From: Annona cherimola
Lineage: Eukaryota; Streptophyta; Magnoliopsida; Magnoliales; Annonaceae
Direction of reading: 5' to 3'
DNA length: 64,000 nucleotides
Assembly (NCBI GenBank): GCA_030490835.1
Contig: CM059977.1
Location: forward strand, 15,967,399 to 16,031,398
Within the stretch, counting starts at the first letter, position 1, and every line of letters starts with the position of its first letter. Under the pieces are notes generated by a model, which was not told the origin of the DNA, ran no database searches, and saw nothing but the letters and a program-made list of their open reading frames with translations. Positions 59,890 to 64,000 of the stretch are shown in pieces. Both the position numbers and the translations under genes were made by a program.

Positions 59890-60715
59890 AGAGTTAAAAA
59901 TAGGGTAGGGTTGACTCATGACCCACCCTGACTTTATAGAGGGTCGAGGCAGAGATATTTATTCGCGGGTGGGGGGAGGTCGACCACTTCTCAACCCAAT
60001 TTGACCCGATTCGCTCGCTCCGTAAGGTGTAAATTATTTTTATAAATCATATAGGTTACTTATGTGAATGTGACTTTGTTGGATAAATATGTTTAACTTA
60101 TGACTTATTAACATGAATACGGTTTATGTGGATGTGCATTTAATTTTATAACTCATATGGACAAATTTTTATTCCTTAATTGCATATATATTGTTCAAGT
60201 TGACCTTCACATGATTTATTATTGAAATAAAATATATTATCTATATTGTTCTTATTTTATAAGAATGAATATTATCATTTTGCAATTTAGCCATTTTAAT
60301 AGTTATTCAAAATTTACATCAATTTTATTTTTTCGAAGGTTGATGCACATATTTATCAAGGACAAATTGCAAATGAAATTATTAAAAAGATTTTACTAAC
60401 ACTTTGTTATGACAATGATGTTTTACTCCACTAAGTAATAAAGTATTTAACCTTAAAATTTATCAAAGATATGAGTTTACATTGCTATATAATAAATTCT
60501 TAAACTTTTTACCAGCCTTTTCAACTCGACTTGTTGTTCCGATACTGACTCAAAATTCATTTGAAGTTTGTCCTGAAATCTATTAAAGAAAGATAACTAA
60601 CATTGTCCCGACCTGGTATAACAAATATTTTCAAATAAATTATTTTAAATATAAGGTCGGGGTTGAGCATGCTTTAACCCGCCTTAATCGGCTTCAATTT
60701 TCACCTTTAGTTCAA
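59890..60715. mobile_element. Possible hAT-like non-autonomous element
   Basis: The left edge AGTTAAAAATAGGGTAGGGT with GACCCACCC, and the right edge CAATTTTCACCTTTAGTTCA preceded by AACCCGCC, are the loosely complementary GGGT/ACCC-type ends often seen in plant hAT derivatives. The interior is AT-rich and noncoding. No 8-bp target duplication was found. Confidence 0.35.
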
Positions 60716-60779
60716 GTGGACCCCATTTGCAACATTTTGGAGGATTCGTTAGATCCATTTGTATTTAAAATATTATATT

Positions 60780-61214
60780 GGGATAATTAGTCTTATACCT
60801 ATAATAATTGTATATAATTCCTAATATACCGATAACATTTCACCATAAATTCCTCCCATACCCACACAATTAAAACCGTCATTATCTATCCCATTGAAAA
60901 GACGATTTTGCCATTTTAAAATTTTTCTAATTAAAATAAATCAACCTTAATATGACTTTCAAGTTATTTAATATTTTGTATTAATTATTTACTACTATTA
61001 ATTGAGTCATGTTAAGGTTAAAATACTTCAATTAGGAAATTTTAAATATACAAAATCGTATTTTCAATAAGGTAAATAACGGTGGTTTTAACAGCGTGGT
61101 GTGGGTATGAGAGAAATTTAGGTTGAAATGTTATGGCTATAAAAGAAATTTATGAAACATTGTGGGTATATTAGGAATTATGTGCAATTATTATGAGTAT
61201 AAGAGGAATTATCC
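60780..61214. mobile_element. Long inverted-repeat MITE with 10-bp TSD
   Basis: ATATTATATT flanks the element at 60,770-60,779 and 61,215-61,224. The arms are about 200 bases. GGATAATTAGTCTTATAC and CATAACATTTCACCATAAAT-like phrases on the left correspond to the reverse complement of the right (GGATAATTCCTCTTATACTC, CATAACATTTCAACCTAAAT). A diverged copy lies at 2,545-2,925 and fragments near 14.3 kb. Confidence 0.75.
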
Positions 61215-61451
61215 ATATTATATTTAACTAGATTTGATTTAATAGTACATTTAGGTAAGTCATAAACTAAATATAGTTTTATAGTGACTGTAAATCTCTT
61301 AAAATCCTTACCTTATGCCGTTGTGGCCCACACAAATTTTTATTAAAATGATTTTAAGTGGAACTATCAAATAAATAATAATAAGAAAATGATTGAAATG
61401 GTTTCCCTGAAACGGAGCAAATGAGCCCACTATTTTCATCGGGGCAAATGA

Positions 61452-61852
61452 GGAGCGTAATTCAGTGCACCCGGGTGCATTCAGCCTCAACGCACCCGGG
61501 TGCACTGCACCTATTTTTTTTTTAAAATTTTTGTATACAATGGTTAATATAGGTTTATTTAACATATGTATCAATTTTTACTATTTTTGGAGACTTTTAG
61601 ATATTTTTTTTAGATTTTTAAAAATCAGTGGCATTTTCGGTAATTTAAAATTACGAAAAATGCCACTGATTTTTAAAAATCTAAAAAAAATATCTAAAAA
61701 TCTCCAAAAATAGTAAAAATTGATACATATGTTAAATAAACCTATATTAACAGCTTCATGAAAAAATTTTCAAAAAAAAATAAAAAAAAATAGGTGCAGT
61801 GCACCCGGGTGCGTTGAGGCTGAATGCACCCGGGTGCACTGAATTACGCTCC
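61452..61852. mobile_element. Foldback MITE with doubled CACCCGGGTG tips and 10-bp TSD
   Basis: GGGCAAATGA flanks the 401-base element at 61,442-61,451 and 61,853-61,862. The arms are about 195 bases and nearly identical, meeting at about 61,650 with almost no spacer. Each tip begins GGAGCGTAATTCAGTGCACC and contains two CACCCGGGTGCA palindromes separated by TTCAGCCTCAAC-type sequence. The core (GGTTAATATAGGTTTATTTA, TCAATTTTTACTATTTTTGG) is that of the other foldback copies. There is no coding capacity. The minus-strand open frame across it is a by-product. Confidence 0.88.
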
Positions 61853-61994
61853 GGGCAAATGAGCCCACTTAGAGTGTGCAAACGTGAACTACAATTTTTT
61901 TTTTTTTTTTAAAAAACAAAGACAGAGAGAGCAGTTCAAAAGCTAGCTCTGCACTACAATAAATATATATGGTCCCGTTTCTACGAAATCTGGC

Positions 61995-62535
61995 GCTTTT
62001 GTGTAACTAAGTTACATGGTATATAGAAGCGGAGTCATGTAATTCTCTTATTTTGATTCTAGATACAAAAAATTCAATCCATTCATTGTATTTACCATCA
62101 TTTGTTTATCTAGGAGATAAGTTTCATCCCAATTAAATATGTTTGAGCTACATTTGTTCAAAAATTATATATATATATTAATGTGTAAATTATGAAAAAC
62201 GCTTAAATCTATTTACGCATGCATTAGAATGTAATAATACTTTATAAAATCATTTACTCACATAGAAATGACATTTTGGACGGTTTAGATGTCGAAAATA
62301 CTACTTTAAAATTAATATTTAGCATTTTTTATAATTTACACATGAATATATATTTTCTAACAAATGTGAGCCATAAATATACTGGATTGTGATGAAATTT
62401 AATCTCCAATACAAACAAATGATATTAAATACAATGAATAGAACAAATTTTCTATTGATTTTATTAATGATCAAAATCTTAGATTTTAAAGGGGTTACAT
62501 AACTCCGCTACATAGAAGTGGAATCCACATATATA
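61995..62535. mobile_element. MITE-like repeat with GTTACAT...ATGTAA tips
   Basis: The left tip (about 62,010-62,042: AGTTACATGGTATATAGAAG then CGGAGTCATGTAA) and the right tip (about 62,494-62,527: GTTACATAACTCCGCTACAT then AGAAGTGGA) share modules in both orientations, so each tip is partly self-complementary. The inner sequence belongs to the dispersed family at 11.3, 59.35 and 63.85 kb. The window ends at 64,000 in another copy of the tip (GGTTACATAGAAGTGGAGCC). Confidence 0.5.
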
Positions 62536-62543
62536 TATGAGAG

Positions 62544-62914
62544 CTGTTCCGGTGCAGTGACGCTGCACCGGAACAGTGGTACAGTGGGCCCAAAATGGGC
62601 CCCACATGATCATGAAATCATGATGTACTCCACCCATTGTATTTAGAATAGTATATTCTATTACCACACCAATTTTCATCCCAATCAGATATGTATATGG
62701 GCCCCATCTGAAAATGGTACAAATCCAACGTAATAAAATAGTTTGATGTAAATAACAACTTTAAAGTATCTGATTGGGATGAAAATTGGTATGGTAATAA
62801 AATACATTATTGTAAATACAATGGGTGGAGTAGATCATGATTTCATGATCATGTGGGGCCCATTTTGGGCCCACTGCACCACTGTTCCGGTGCAGTGACG
62901 CTGCACCGGAACAG
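62544..62914. mobile_element. Foldback MITE with terminal hairpins CTGTTCCGGTGCAG...CTGCACCGGAACAG
   Basis: Each end is a 33-base hairpin of two 14-base arms around a 5-base loop (62,544-62,576 and 62,882-62,914). Inside are long inverted arms with GTGGGCCCAAAATGGGCCCC, CATGATCATGAAATCATGAT, CTCCACCCATTGTATTTA and AATTTTCATCCCAATCAGAT, nearly identical on both sides. The loop reads TGACG at both ends, so the hairpins are in direct rather than inverted orientation. TA-rich DNA flanks both sides, but no exact target duplication could be fixed. Confidence 0.85.
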
Positions 62915-62929
62915 AATCCTATATATATA

Positions 62930-63655
62930 TATATATCAAATGTATCCTATGGTAATGCAAAAATCACAAAATTTATCCTAATAGATATTCTAGGATTTCT
63001 TAGTTTTGTTTTATTGCAAGTGATATTCTGTGAAAATTTTCTTTTAATTGTTTATAGAGTCTACTATAGATTCGATGAGGTAATAGTTTTCTTAGATGAT
63101 CTTTAAGTTTAGTTCTTCATTTTCTTAGAGTTTTTAATTCTCAGCTTAGTTAATGAATTTGTCTAGTCATTATTAATATAGGAAATTTTCAATTTGTTTT
63201 TTCAGAGATTTATTCATAACTTGATATTTGTAAAGTATTCCTCTTTGTTCTCTGTATAGCTTAGAATCAAATCTATAAGGACAATGACTTTCTAAATAGG
63301 TTTATAGTTTTATTTTTTTAGATCTTAGAAGTTTTAATTCTTGTCTTAAATCTTTTAGCTGTGTAGACATATAATTAGGCAGCTAATATAGATAATTGTT
63401 TTTCCAATTCCTGTTTGTCTTTTTCTAAGTCAGAAATCATGTAATTTTTAAACTAGTGTGGTTGTCGTCTTTGTCTTTCCCTTCATATTTCTAAAAATTT
63501 CGTAATGAGTTTATGTCTTTGTACTTGTCCCTGAATAAGAGGAAGATGACCTAGAATAACTCACCACAAGGCTAGTTCATCATTGACATTATCTTTAAGA
63601 TTTTGAAATAAAATTTGTAAGTTTAAGGCCATTTAATTATATATAGAGAGATATT
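62930..63655. other. Intergenic AT-rich DNA, nothing recognised
   Basis: No reading frame, tandem repeat or inverted repeat of note was seen in this stretch. Confidence 0.5.
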
Positions 63656-63659
63656 TTCA

Positions 63660-63955
63660 ACTGCAGTGATACTGAAATGGGCTCCACATGATGATCAAAT
63701 TATAATCTACTCCACTCATTGTATTTAGAATAATGTATTCTATCACCGTATCAATTTTTATCCCAATCGGATGTGTGTATGGACTCCATCTGAAAGTAGT
63801 ACAAATTTAATGTAATAAAATAGTTTGATATAAATAACAACTTTAAAATAATTTTTTCAACATCTAAACCATCTAAAGTATGATTTATATATGGATAAAT
63901 GATTGTACAAAGTTTCATTATATTTTAATATGTGTGGGGCCCATTTTTTGGGCAA
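63660..63955. mobile_element. Diverged copy of the 62.5 kb MITE
   Basis: GGGCTCCACATGATGATCAA, CTACTCCACTCATTGTATTT, TTTTTATCCCAATCGGATGT and, near the right end, GTGTGGGGCCCATTTTTTGG follow the same order as the element at 62,544-62,914. The terminal hairpins are reduced to GCAGTGATACTG and AACTGGCAGTG. The inner part differs, containing the 11.3/59.35 kb family phrase. Confidence 0.6.
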
Positions 63956-64000
63956 CTGGCAGTGAATATATATGATTGGGTTACATAGAAGTGGAGCCAT

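Noticed and set aside
1..64000. CRISPR arrays, bacterial operons, integrated virus genes
   Set aside because: No regularly spaced repeats, no Shine-Dalgarno-led gene strings, and no viral replicase, capsid or intact retroelement polyprotein was seen. The intron structure is that of a plant nuclear genome.

Overview
The window is nuclear DNA of a flowering plant. Three genes have clear angiosperm orthologues with GT-AG introns and long AT-rich intergenic spaces. The gene content (EREX, a p300/CBP-type HAC, an EF-hand CML with a hydrophobic N-terminus) and the many short inverted-repeat transposons fit a eudicot or early-diverging angiosperm. I cannot name the species.

Layout. 1-20,100 is gene-free as far as I can see. 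It is filled with non-autonomous transposons and remnants: a Mutator-like element with a perfect 9-bp target duplication, two candidate solo LTRs, long-armed foldback elements, Tourist-like MITEs, SINE-like pieces, a CACTA-like end, and two GC-richer islands that may be gene relics. 20,492-28,858 (+) is a ten-exon PX-domain gene orthologous to Arabidopsis EREX, with one apparent frameshift in exon 6. 31,202-32,495 (+) is a two-exon gene for a small, probably plastid-targeted membrane protein of unknown function. 35,998-36,642 (+) is an intronless calmodulin-like gene. 36,650-44,450 is intergenic with local tandem duplications. 44,457-57,461 (+) is a large HAC1-like histone acetyltransferase gene with two noncoding leader exons, 16 coding exons and one GC-AG intron. 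57,462-64,000 is again intergenic and dense in inverted-repeat elements, several with intact target-site duplications.

The four genes lie on the same strand but do not form a functional unit: endosomal trafficking (EREX), an unknown membrane protein, calcium sensing (CML) and chromatin acetylation (HAC). The most unusual material is the repeats. Several foldback elements share one AT-rich core but carry different terminal modules, and each module is itself a short GC-rich palindrome (GACCGGTC, CACCCGGGTG, CCGGTGCAG...CTGCACCGG). One element has its terminal hairpin loop in the same orientation at both ends although the rest is inverted.

All exon coordinates come from reading splice sites and reading-frame continuity by eye. 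Transposon family names rest on terminal motifs and target duplications, not on database matches.
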